Made by a program: the position numbers and the translations under genes. A model generated the notes under the pieces. The model did no database searches. It had not been told where the DNA came from and saw only the letters and a program-made list of their open reading frames with translations. DNA of 64,000 nt from JBBWZH01 sp035544115 (lineage in GTDB: Bacteria > Actinomycetota > Actinomycetes > Mycobacteriales > CADCTP01). How positions within the stretch are numbered: position 1 is the first letter of the stretch; the number at the start of each line of letters is the position of its first letter. The stretch covers positions 1,860,001-1,924,000 of the forward strand of contig OY970235.1 of assembly GCA_963714145.1 (NCBI GenBank), written 5' to 3'. Positions 50,326 to 58,392 of the stretch are shown here, piece after piece.

Positions 50326-53300
50326 TCAGCTCGATTCCGGCCCGACATCGACCGGAAGCAGCAGGCTGAGGTCGGCCGCGGTGGGCGAGGGCGTGCCGCG
50401 CAGCCGCCCGGCCTGGCGGGTGATGGCCGCGTCCAGCACCTTGCGGGCGTACCGGCCGTTGCCGAACGACGCGCCGCGCGGCGCGGCCGCGAACTGCCGG
50501 CGCAGCGCCGCCACGGCCGGCCCGCTGAACTCGTAGCCGGCCGCCGCCGCGTGCTGGCTGGCGATGGTGACCAGCTCGTCGATGGTGTAGTCGGCGAACC
50601 GGATATGGTGCGAGAAGCGCGAGGCGAGGCCGGAGTTCGCGGCGAGCAGCCGCTGCATCTCCGCCGCGTACCCGGCCGCGATCACCACCACGTCATCGCG
50701 GTGGTCCTCCATCAGCTTGACCAGCGTGTCGATGGCCTCGCGGCCGAAGTCCGCCCCGCCGCCGGACTCGGCGGCCAGCGCGTACGCCTCGTCGATGAAC
50801 AGCACCCCGCCGCGGGCCCGCTCGAACGCCTCCCTGGTGCGCTGCGCCGTGTGCCCGACGTACTCGCCGACCAGGTCGGCCCGGGACACCTCGATCACCT
50901 GCCCGCCGGCCAGCACGCCGAGCGCGGCGAGGATGCCGCCGTACAGGCGGGCCACCGTGGTCTTGCCGGTGCCGGGCGGGCCGGCGAAGATCAGGTGGCG
51001 GCCCAGCGGGGGCACCGGCAGCCCGGCCGCCTGCCGCTGCTGGGCCGAGGCGAGCAGGTCGACCATGTTGCCGACCTCGCGTTTCGCGTCCGCCAGCCCG
51101 ATCATCCCGTGCAGTTCGGCGAGCAGCGCCTCCACCCGGGCCGGGTCCGCCGCGGCGGCGCCGGCGCCGACGCCGGAACCGGGCAGCGGGCCGACGTCCG
51201 CGGGCAGCAGCCGGGCCATCGCCACCGCGCCGGCATGCGGGTCCTCGGCGAGGCGGTAGGCCTGCCGGCCGACCATGTCCTCGAACACCCGCCGCGCCGC
51301 CCGCCCGTTGCCGAACGCCGCGTCCCGCGGCAGCTTCGCGAAGTACGCGGCGAGCGCGTCCCGCGTCTCCAGCTCCAGCCGGTAGTGGAAGGAACGGCAG
51401 CACTGCTCGACGATGGTGACGAGCTCCGCGGGGGAGTAGTCGGCGAATTCGACCGACCGGGAGAACCGCGAGGCGAGGCCCGGGTTGGTGGCGAGGAACG
51501 TCCGCATCTCGTGGGTGTAGCCGGCGACGATGACGACGACGTCGTCGCGGTGGTCCTCCATCAGCTTGACCAGGGTGTCGACCGCCTCCCGGCCGAAGTC
51601 CGGGCCGCCGGTGGTGTTGGCGGCCAGCGTGTACGCCTCGTCGATGAAGAAGACCCCGCCGAGCGCCTCGGCGAACCGCTCGGCGGTCTTCAGCGCGGTG
51701 CCGCCGATGATGTTCGCGACCAGGTCCGCGCGGGCGACCTCGACGAGCTGCCCGGTGCGCAGCACCCCCAGCTCGGCCAGGATCGCGCCGTAGTGGCGGG
51801 CCACGGTGGTCTTCCCGGTGCCGGGCGCGCCGGCGAACACCAGGTGCCGGCTCAGCGGCGGCGCCGGCAGCCCGGCGGCGGTGCGCCGCTCGGCCATCTG
51901 GTGCAGCCGGACCAGCGTCGCGACCTCCCGCTTGACGCCGGCCAGGCCCACCAGCCCGTCCAGTTCGGCCAGCAGCTCGCCCAGCCTGCCGTCGGCCGGC
52001 CGAGCGCCGCCGCCGGGCGCCGTTCCGCCGGCCGGCGCAGCTGTTGCGCCCCGGGCCGCCGGCTCCTCCCGGGCGGCCCGATCCGGGCCGTTGCCCCGGC
52101 TGTCGATCCCGGACGACTCGAACGCCTCGGTGGGCACCGCGACGCGCACACCGCCGGCGGTGTTGCCGTGCACGCGGCAGTCGCGCAGCACCACGGAGCC
52201 GGCGGTGCCGACCACGATGCCGCCGCCGCCGCTGCCGGCCACCTCGCTGTCGTACGCCTCGCCGGTAGTGCCCGCGGCCCAGGCGATGCCGTCGGTGTGG
52301 CTGCCCCGCACCTCGGCGCGGGCCAGCCGAACCGAGCCGCCGTCGCTGACGAGCACCCCCTCGGCGCCGGACCCGTCCACCCGGAGGCGCTCGAACGTGG
52401 CGGCGGCCGAGTCGGTCACCACCACGCCGGCGCCCGCGGCGGCGGTCACCACGAGTCCCTCGAACACCGTCGTCGCCCCGCCGGCCACCCACGCCCCGGC
52501 GGCGGCGGCGTCGGCCACGGCGCAGTCGGTGAACGTCCCGGCGGAGCGGTCGAGCACGTGCAGCCCGTACGCGCCGGGCCGCACCACCCGCACCCGGCGC
52601 AGCACCGGCGCCGCCTGCTCGACCAGCACGATCCCCTGCGCGCCCGCGTCCTCGACCGTGCAGTCCTCGAGCACCGGCGTCGAGGCCGCGGCGACCAGCA
52701 CGCCGGCGCCGGCGGCGTGCGCGATGGTCGTCCCGCGGACCTCGGTGCTGCTGCCGCCCTCGATCACGACGGCGGGGCTGCCGGCGCGCAGGATCCGGCA
52801 GTTGCGCAGCTGCCCGCGGGCCTGCGCGGCGGCCAGCAGGCCGTTGCCCTCGACGTCCGCGACCGTGCAGTCGACGATTCTCGGATCGGCGCCCGTCCGC
52901 AGCACGATCGCCGCGGTCCTGATCCGCCGGAACGTGCAGCCCTCCAGGTCGCCGCCGGCACCGTCGATGAACACCGCCCCGGCGCCGGCCGTGTTGCTCA
53001 GCACGCAGGCCCGGGCGACGACCGCGGCGCCGGCCCGGACGTACAGCGCCGAGGCCGATTCGGCCTCGACGGTGCATTCGTCCAGCCGCAGCCGCCCGCC
53101 GCGGACGTCGACCGCCGGCGTGTCCGGGTCGGCATGCCGTACCGCGATCCCGGAGACGGTCGCGGCGTCCGCGACCAGCAGGATGGCCGGCCCGGCCCGC
53201 CCGTCGATCCACACCCGACCCCGCGTGCCCGCGGCCGACAGCGTGACGTCGCGGTCGAGGACGACCGATTCGGTGTAGGTGCCAGGCTGGATCGAGATCA

Positions 53301-53454
53301 CGTCGCCGGCGCCGGCGGCCGCGACCGCGTCGCCGATGGTGCGGTAGCAGCCCGCATCCGTCGGCGACACGGCCAGGACCGCCCGGGTCGCCAGCCGCCC
53401 GGTCACAGTCTCGCGGCGCAGATCGACACTGGCCGCCCTCCTCCCGCTCGGCAT
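50326..53454 (-). CDS. Beta-helix protein fused to tandem CbxX/EccA-type AAA+ ATPases
   Basis: 1,042 residues. Residues about 20-480 form a right-handed parallel beta-helix: an opening TIGDAVAAAGAGDVISIQPG and then many short turns such as LRLDECTVEAES and LEDCTVEDAGAQGIVL. A Gly/Pro/Ala linker follows, then two CbxX/CfqX-type AAA+ domains. Domain 1 has Walker A GAPGTGKTT (about 545) and FFIDEAYTL; domain 2 has GPPGTGKTT (about 826) and LFIDEAYAL. Both have sensor/Arg-finger segments of the GLASRFS type. EccA of ESX systems has this AAA+ type with an N-terminal TPR instead, so an EccA-like chaperone role is plausible. The ATG at 53454 has AGGG about 9 bp upstream; GTG 53406 is an alternative. 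Confidence 0.88.
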   Translation of the reverse strand: MPSGRRAASVDLRRETVTGRLATRAVLAVSPTDAGCYRTIGDAVAAAGAGDVISIQPGTYTESVVLDRDVTLSAAGTRGRVWIDGRAGPAILLVADAATVSGIAVRHADPDTPAVDVRGGRLRLDECTVEAESASALYVRAGAAVVARACVLSNTAGAGAVFIDGAGGDLEGCTFRRIRTAAIVLRTGADPRIVDCTVADVEGNGLLAAAQARGQLRNCRILRAGSPAVVIEGGSSTEVRGTTIAHAAGAGVLVAAASTPVLEDCTVEDAGAQGIVLVEQAAPVLRRVRVVRPGAYGLHVLDRSAGTFTDCAVADAAAAGAWVAGGATTVFEGLVVTAAAGAGVVVTDSAAATFERLRVDGSGAEGVLVSDGGSVRLARAEVRGSHTDGIAWAAGTTGEAYDSEVAGSGGGGIVVGTAGSVVLRDCRVHGNTAGGVRVAVPTEAFESSGIDSRGNGPDRAAREEPAARGATAAPAGGTAPGGGARPADGRLGELLAELDGLVGLAGVKREVATLVRLHQMAERRTAAGLPAPPLSRHLVFAGAPGTGKTTVARHYGAILAELGVLRTGQLVEVARADLVANIIGGTALKTAERFAEALGGVFFIDEAYTLAANTTGGPDFGREAVDTLVKLMEDHRDDVVVIVAGYTHEMRTFLATNPGLASRFSRSVEFADYSPAELVTIVEQCCRSFHYRLELETRDALAAYFAKLPRDAAFGNGRAARRVFEDMVGRQAYRLAEDPHAGAVAMARLLPADVGPLPGSGVGAGAAAADPARVEALLAELHGMIGLADAKREVGNMVDLLASAQQRQAAGLPVPPLGRHLIFAGPPGTGKTTVARLYGGILAALGVLAGGQVIEVSRADLVGEYVGHTAQRTREAFERARGGVLFIDEAYALAAESGGGADFGREAIDTLVKLMEDHRDDVVVIAAGYAAEMQRLLAANSGLASRFSHHIRFADYTIDELVTIASQHAAAAGYEFSGPAVAALRRQFAAAPRGASFGNGRYARKVLDAAITRQAGRLRGTPSPTAADLSLLLPVDVGPESS

Positions 53455-53489
53455 CCACCACGCCCTACGAGCGGCCGGGTTCGCGCAGT

Positions 53490-55616
53490 TCACCTGGCCG
53501 CGGCGCCCGGTGTGACGTCGAGCGCCCAGCAGTAGAAGCTCAGCTCGTCGACGTCCTGCTCGACGCGTGCGGTCAGGGTGGTGCCACCGCTGTGTCCGGA
53601 GGCTCGTAGCGGCAGCAGCAGGTACGGCCCGCCCTGGGTGGCTTCGGCCTGCAGCCTGGCGACCATCTTGAGCGGGTCGTGCGGCGGCGCCTGCCGGTCG
53701 TTCAATGCCGGCACGAACGCCATCACCGGGTAGCGGCGATCGGCTCGGACGTTGTGGTACGGGGAGTATCCGGCGAGATACGGGCCCTCGACTGGATCGT
53801 CGGGCGAGCCATATTCGACGGTCGCCGCGCTCAGGAAGCTGAATTTCGGAAACTGGAGCATGTCGAGAATGGGCGCCCGGCAGAAGACGGCTCCGAACGC
53901 GTCGGGTGCCTGCATGGCGGTGACGGCGACGAGCAGACCGCCGTTGCTGCTGCCGCGCGAGGCGAGCCTGGCCGGCGTCGTGTAGCCCGCCGAGACGAGC
54001 CAGCGGGCCGCGGCGATGTAGTCGTCGAACGCGTTCTGCCGCCGCGTCGTGCGGGCCGCCTCGTGCCAGCCGCGGCCGTATTCGCCGCCGCCGCGTACGT
54101 TGGCGACCGCGAGCACGCCGCCCAGCTTCAGCCAAGCGGCGTTGACCGCCGCGAAGCGCGGCTCGAGCGGGATGTTGAAGCCGCCGTAGCCGGTCAGCCG
54201 CACCGGCTGGCGCCCGTCCCGAGGCAGGTCTTTCCGGTGCACGAGGAACATCGACACCCGGGTACCGTCGGGCGACTCGTACCAGGCCTGGTCCGTCACG
54301 TACGTGGCCGCGTCGAGCCCGACATCGGGTACGTGGTACGGCGTCAGGCGGTCCGCCGGGTAGTCGTACCGATATACCGAAGGTGGCTGCACGAACGAGG
54401 TGAAGTCCACCCACACCGCCGAGCCGTTCCAGGCGCCGCGGACACCGCTGATGACGCCGTCCCCGTCGTTGCGGTTCACCGCGCCGAGCGCCGGCAGCGC
54501 CAGGTCACGCAGGTAGCTGCCGTCCCGGGCGTGGATGCGGATGTGATGCGATGCCGCCCGCGAGTAGACGGCGTAGAGCCGGCCGCCGACGCCGGCGACC
54601 GTCTGCAGCGTGTCCGAACCGTCAGGGCTTTCCGGGCTTTCGGGGCTTTCCGGGCTTTCGGGGATGAGCGTGTGCCACTCGGTCGGGGCGGCCAGCGGCG
54701 CGACGCACAGGCGGCCGCGCGGCGCGTCCAGGTCGGTATGGACGAGTACGGAGTCGCCGATCACCTGCACCTGGTTGACCGACCGCATGACCGGAGCCAC
54801 CGGCACGAACGCGTCATCGGCCAGGCGCAGCAGGTAGACGACGTTGGCATGGACGAAGTCCCACTTGTACAGAACGGCGAAGCGGTCGCACTCGCTGATC
54901 GTGACGGAGCACCAATACTCCTTCGCGTGGTCGTCGCCGAAGATCCGGCGAGCCGGCGCGCTCGACCCGAGTCGGTGCTCGTAGATGGCGTTCCAGTGCG
55001 CCTCGTCGCCCACCGGCACGTCGCCCGGCTCGGGGCACGCCGCATAGAAGAACCCCGACCCGTCCGGCCGCCACGCCACCGACAAGTGGTTCGTGCCATA
55101 TGGCCGGTCCGGAAGCAGTCGCCCGGTCGCGACGTCGAGCACACTGATCACCACGTCGTGGGCGCCGCCGGCGGCCTTCCCGAACGCCACCAGCGTGCAG
55201 TCAGGCGACGGCGCAGCAAACACCAGCACTTCGTCGCTCGCCCACGTATTGGGGTCCAGCACCGTCTCGACCGGCGCCTCCCGGCCGGGCCGCAACATGA
55301 ACTTGAGTTTCTCGTCGTTCGCGTCCGCCTGCCAGAAGAACTCGCGTCCGTGCGGCCCGGTGCGAACCGGCGGCGAGAGCCGCGCATACCGCGCCGAGGC
55401 AGCGACCGCCGCCCGCAGCCAGTCGCGTCCCGGCACCGCCCGCAGCACAGCACGCGTCACGGCTTCCTGCGCCGCTATCCACGCCTGCGTCTGCGCATCC
55501 TCGAGCCGCTCCAGCCACGCATAAGGATCGTCAAACCGCCGACCATGCAGCGTGTAGCCGCTGTCCGGATCGCCACGCGTCGGAGGAACTACCACTTCCC
55601 GGTCCAGGTGCTCCAT
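53490..55616 (-). CDS. Prolyl oligopeptidase family serine peptidase (S9A)
   Basis: 708 residues, the usual length. The N-terminus reads DPYAWLERLED, typical of the family, and is followed by a seven-bladed propeller. The C-terminal alpha/beta hydrolase has Ser557 in GSSNGG, Asp640 in NDRQAPPHDPLK and His675 in SGHSGG, a complete triad. No signal peptide, so probably cytosolic, cleaving short proline-containing peptides. ATG 55616 has GGAGG about 8 bp upstream. The stop is 35 bp before the AAA+ gene on the same strand, so the two may be co-transcribed. Four ESP steps in a row mark a small repeat in one propeller loop. Confidence 0.92.
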   Translation of the reverse strand: MEHLDREVVVPPTRGDPDSGYTLHGRRFDDPYAWLERLEDAQTQAWIAAQEAVTRAVLRAVPGRDWLRAAVAASARYARLSPPVRTGPHGREFFWQADANDEKLKFMLRPGREAPVETVLDPNTWASDEVLVFAAPSPDCTLVAFGKAAGGAHDVVISVLDVATGRLLPDRPYGTNHLSVAWRPDGSGFFYAACPEPGDVPVGDEAHWNAIYEHRLGSSAPARRIFGDDHAKEYWCSVTISECDRFAVLYKWDFVHANVVYLLRLADDAFVPVAPVMRSVNQVQVIGDSVLVHTDLDAPRGRLCVAPLAAPTEWHTLIPESPESPESPESPDGSDTLQTVAGVGGRLYAVYSRAASHHIRIHARDGSYLRDLALPALGAVNRNDGDGVISGVRGAWNGSAVWVDFTSFVQPPSVYRYDYPADRLTPYHVPDVGLDAATYVTDQAWYESPDGTRVSMFLVHRKDLPRDGRQPVRLTGYGGFNIPLEPRFAAVNAAWLKLGGVLAVANVRGGGEYGRGWHEAARTTRRQNAFDDYIAAARWLVSAGYTTPARLASRGSSNGGLLVAVTAMQAPDAFGAVFCRAPILDMLQFPKFSFLSAATVEYGSPDDPVEGPYLAGYSPYHNVRADRRYPVMAFVPALNDRQAPPHDPLKMVARLQAEATQGGPYLLLPLRASGHSGGTTLTARVEQDVDELSFYCWALDVTPGAAAR

Positions 55617-56010
55617 CAACCGATCCTCCGCCGCCCGCCAACCCGAGCAAACCGCCAGCGGTCCACGCGCGTCGGTAGCAAGCCGGGCACCGTGGCGACG
55701 AAGGCGAGGCCCGGCAGCCTTCCTCGGGCGGGTGCGGTGCCGGAACGCAGGCACGCCAGGGCTCTCCCGACCGGCGGACGGCCCTGGCGGTGGCGCAGAC
55801 CGGCCTGGCGCCCTCCGCCCGGCTGGCGAACGCGCCGCCAGCGACGAGCATGATCAAGTGGCCTACGCTGCCGCCGATCGAGCGGCGGAGCGGTTACCAC
55901 TCCAGCACGCCAACCACCGCATCAGGAGCGCAGCCAGCCGGCCTCGTCGGATCGGCCCGGACGCTGGTGTCCCCGGGCGATTCGGGGCAGGGTCGCGGTA
56001 TCGTGCTGGC
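55617..56010. other. Divergent promoter region between the peptidase and toxin-antitoxin genes
   Basis: No gene is supported in this 394-bp gap. The peptidase ribosome site lies at its left end and the antitoxin promoter at its right end. Open frames crossing it on both strands are extensions without starts or ribosome sites. Confidence 0.6.
55999..56004 (+). promoter_or_regulatory. -10 element of a probable leaderless antitoxin promoter
   Basis: TATCGT fits the actinobacterial TANNNT consensus and ends 7 bp before the GTG at 56011. Transcription would start at or next to the start codon, consistent with the lack of a ribosome site. The -35 region is not clear. Confidence 0.5.
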
Positions 56011-56385
56011 GTGACTGCGGGGCATGCGCACGAGCTGCCACCCGACCAGCCCGGCGGGCCTGTCGCCGCCGCACTGGCCGAGGTCGAGGCCGGTCAGATC
56101 GCCTACCTGACCAGGGCCGGCCGTCCGGTCGCCGCGCTCGTCCCGGTCGCCGAACTGGCCGAACTGCAGCAGTCCTCCGACACCGCGACGGTCGCCGAAG
56201 CCCACACCATCCGCGCCACGCCTGGGCCGCGGATCCCGCACGAGGTGGTCGAGGCGATGATGGCCGCCGACGACGCCACCCACGACGCGATGGCCGCCGC
56301 CCTGGACGCCCGCACCGGCCAGGACCTGCCACCAGAGCAGGTCACCGCACTGTGGGAGACGATCCGGACCCGCCGCGGGGCATGA
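56011..56385 (+). CDS. Phd/YefM-like antitoxin
   Basis: 124 residues from the GTG at 56011. The N-terminal part, ALAEVEAGQIAYLTRAGRPV then AALVPVAELAEL, is the Phd-fold DNA-binding segment (VxxGxxxxxTRxGRPVAxLVP). The helical C-terminus would wrap the toxin. Phd-type antitoxins repress their own operon. The stop codon TGA overlaps the toxin ATG (ATGA), the usual coupled arrangement. The longer open frame starting at 55732 has no support. The toxin partner appears frameshifted, which makes the antitoxin an orphan if the sequence is right. Confidence 0.75.
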   Translation: MTAGHAHELPPDQPGGPVAAALAEVEAGQIAYLTRAGRPVAALVPVAELAELQQSSDTATVAEAHTIRATPGPRIPHEVVEAMMAADDATHDAMAAALDARTGQDLPPEQVTALWETIRTRRGA

Positions 56386-56643
56386 CCCTACCCGCTCATC
56401 TGGCGCAACGAAGCCCGCCAAGCACTGAGCCGGCTACGCGCCACCGACCCCGCCGCCGCCAAACTCCTCACCGCCGCCGTCCGCGCCCTGGCCACCGACC
56501 CGTTCCCCGACACCAGCACCCCACTCGGCGACTCCACCTTCCGCCGCCTCAAACTCGGCGACCTGCGCGTCACCTACGACGTCGACAACGACACCGTCAC
56601 CATCTACCTCATCGGCCAACTCCCACCCGCCCGCCGCCGCTGA
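56382..56643 (+). pseudogene. RelE/ParE-family toxin gene, frameshifted at codon 3
   Basis: Frame 1 from 56389 reads YPLIWRNEARQALSRL, then LKLGDLRVTYDVDND and VTIYLIGQLP, a clear RelE-fold toxin of about 85 residues ending at TGA 56641-56643. The only start is the ATG at 56382, which overlaps the antitoxin stop but is in a different frame. Reading ATG ACC CTA, the gene has one C too many at 56386-56388; removing it gives ATG ACC TAC CCG and restores the toxin. No ATG/GTG/TTG exists in the toxin frame. The gene is either inactivated or the base is a sequencing error. RelE toxins cleave mRNA on ribosomes. Confidence 0.8.
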
Positions 56644-56996
56644 GAGACTCACTGGTCATCGAACGGGCACTGAAGTGATGCGCCCGTCAGTTCCCAGCCG
56701 GTGTTGTACCGATTCGCCCGGTTAAGCGGTGGCCTCCGTCTGTCCCGGTTCCGGCAGCTCGGATCCGTCGTGGGAGTTGGCAAATTAGTGTCGTCGCCCG
56801 GGTCGTGTTAACTCGCCCTACGCGCCTCGGCCGACGTGGCGGATAGTTGATCAAGGGGTCCGCGCCGCCGCCTGCGATCGTGTGGTCGTGCTGACTGGAG
56901 GCGCGTGTTCAAGGTCGTCCACCGGACGGCGACCTGCGCGGGACAGGGGGTGGTCGTCGGGAGTGCCCAGTGCCGGCCGGGCACGTGGTGTGGGCG
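56644..56996. other. Gene-free 353-bp region
   Basis: No supported gene. Short AT-richer patches (around 56722-56728, 56779-56788 and 56843-56852) contrast with the GC-rich surroundings and might be remnants of a mobile or degraded sequence, but no terminal repeats or transposase segment were recognised. The plus-strand open frame that starts at 56905 is the shadow of the nucleotidyltransferase gene. Confidence 0.5.
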
Positions 56997-57752
56997 TCAG
57001 TCTGGTCCCGGTGGATGGGCGAGGTTCCGTACCGCTGTGTCGATCCGGTCGGTGAGATCGGCGTCAGTCTGTCTGGCCTCGTGCAGGAGCGCGTGGCAGG
57101 CGGCGGTGAACGCGCGACGTAGCTCGGCCGGGTCCAGCGAGCGGGCGAACGCCGCGCTGATCGGGACGCGGACCGACGCGGGCAGGTCATCCATGCCCCG
57201 GCCCTGTACCGCGGGCAGGCCGTGTCGTCGGCAGGCCAGGGCCAGCACCTGGTTGCGCAGCCCGCTGACCATGTACTCCGCCTGCAGCACCCGGCCGCGG
57301 GCGAGGCTGGCGCGGGCATGCAGGGCATACAACCAGCCCCAGCCGACCAGTTCCGCCGCGGCTGGCGGCGCGGGCCGGGGCAGCTGGTTCGCGGTGCCGA
57401 ACAACAGCCGGAAGTCCGGCCCGGTGGCGCCGAAGTCAGCCTCGGCCCAGAACGCGATATCGACCTGCAGCGTGCTCGCCAGCAGAAACACCCGGAACCG
57501 GGTACCCCCGCTCCACACATCCAGGTGATCCACCGCCGCGCAATCGCGGTACAGCCGGGTGGTCCAGTCCCCGACCACGTCCGCCGGGTCGGTACCCGGG
57601 CGCAGGCTCAACGCCACGTCGATGTCCGACCACTGGTCCTCACCGCCCCGCGCACCCGACCCGACCAACGCGGCCGACACCACCCGCGAATCGGTCCGCG
57701 CCGCGGCCACCAGCCGCTCCCGCAGCTCCTCCCGTTCCGCGACTGTGAACAC
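56997..57752 (-). CDS. Nucleotidyltransferase-fold protein (aminoglycoside adenylyltransferase-like)
   Basis: 251 residues. The pol-beta/NTase motif is GSGARGGEDQWSDIDVAL (GS at 31-32, DxD at 43 and 45), which binds metal and nucleotide. A later strand, STLQVDIAFW, supplies the third acidic residue. The C-terminal half is helical (YALHARASLARGRVLQAEYM), as in ANT and streptomycin-type adenylyltransferases. The GTG at 57752 is the most plausible start, though its ribosome site is weak. Substrate unknown: an antibiotic, a small molecule or a protein/tRNA target are all possible. Confidence 0.8.
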   Translation of the reverse strand: MFTVAEREELRERLVAAARTDSRVVSAALVGSGARGGEDQWSDIDVALSLRPGTDPADVVGDWTTRLYRDCAAVDHLDVWSGGTRFRVFLLASTLQVDIAFWAEADFGATGPDFRLLFGTANQLPRPAPPAAAELVGWGWLYALHARASLARGRVLQAEYMVSGLRNQVLALACRRHGLPAVQGRGMDDLPASVRVPISAAFARSLDPAELRRAFTAACHALLHEARQTDADLTDRIDTAVRNLAHPPGPD

Positions 57753-57864
57753 AGCCGCGACGCTACTGCCCCGTGCACCATGAGCGCCGCACCTCGCCGA
57801 CCCTCCCGGCGAACAGATTGACGCCCCGCTTCCGTGGCCTGCCGTCAGCCGCAAAAGTGCGCCC

Positions 57865-57870
57865 TATCCT
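57865..57870 (+). promoter_or_regulatory. -10 element of a probable leaderless dinB-type promoter
   Basis: TATCCT (TANNNT) ends 6 bp before the ATG at 57877, and no ribosome site is present, so the transcript is probably leaderless. Confidence 0.5.
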
Positions 57871-57876
57871 GTCCCG

Positions 57877-58392
57877 ATGGCAACAGGCGAAGTGCGACCA
57901 GTGGAGCGGGCGGACCCCCCGCAGTCGGGGTCCGAGCGGGAGACGCTGACCGGACTGCTGGACTTCCTGCGCGGCACCATCGTCAACAAGGTCGCCGGGC
58001 TGAGCGACGAGCAGGCGTTCGGCCGCCCGGTGCCGGCCTCGGAGCTGACCCCGGCCGGACTGGTCAAGCACCTGACCGGGGTGGAGCGGTTCTGGTTCAG
58101 CATCGACTTCGCCGGCCTGGACGCGCCCGAGCCGTGGACCGCGGACGACCCGCACGGCAACTTCCCGATCGGGCCGGCGGACACCCTGGCCGGGATCGTC
58201 GCCGAGTACCTGGCCGAGTGCGAGCGGTCCCGGAAGATCACCGCCGGCGCCGAGTTGGGCAACCGGGCCAAGGCGTCCGGCTTCGACTTCAGCCTGCGGT
58301 ACGCCCTGGCGCACATGATCGAGGAGACCGGCCGGCACGCCGGTCACCTCGACCTGCTCCGCGAGAGCATCGACGGCGCCCGCGGCGAGTAG
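57877..58392 (+). CDS. DinB-like (DUF664/mycothiol-type) family protein
   Basis: 171 residues, a four-helix bundle. The three metal-ligand His are expected in VKHLTGVERFWF (first) and HMIEETGRHAGHLDLLRE (second and third, HxxxH-type spacing), which are clear here. In actinomycetes such proteins include mycothiol-dependent metalloenzymes; the substrate of this one is unknown. Its TAG stop directly abuts the TAG stop of the convergent MFS gene, with no base between. Confidence 0.85.
   Translation: MATGEVRPVERADPPQSGSERETLTGLLDFLRGTIVNKVAGLSDEQAFGRPVPASELTPAGLVKHLTGVERFWFSIDFAGLDAPEPWTADDPHGNFPIGPADTLAGIVAEYLAECERSRKITAGAELGNRAKASGFDFSLRYALAHMIEETGRHAGHLDLLRESIDGARGE

Noticed and set aside
48676..53535. 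Plus-strand open frame of about 1,600 codons opposite LAL regulator copy 2 and the AAA+ gene
   Set aside because: Shadow; the minus strand carries full Walker and HTH motifs.
50326..54414. AAA+ protein start at 54414
   Set aside because: The extension overlaps the peptidase gene on the same strand and is nonsense-like; ATG 53454 begins just before the beta-helix.
54610..54672. Novel repeat domain in the prolyl oligopeptidase
   Set aside because: Only four 9-bp steps encoding ESP in a surface loop; a simple slippage repeat.
56352..56678. His/Arg/Pro-rich protein starting at the toxin ATG frame
   Set aside because: Wrong-frame reading of the RelE toxin gene; composition is typical of shadow frames.
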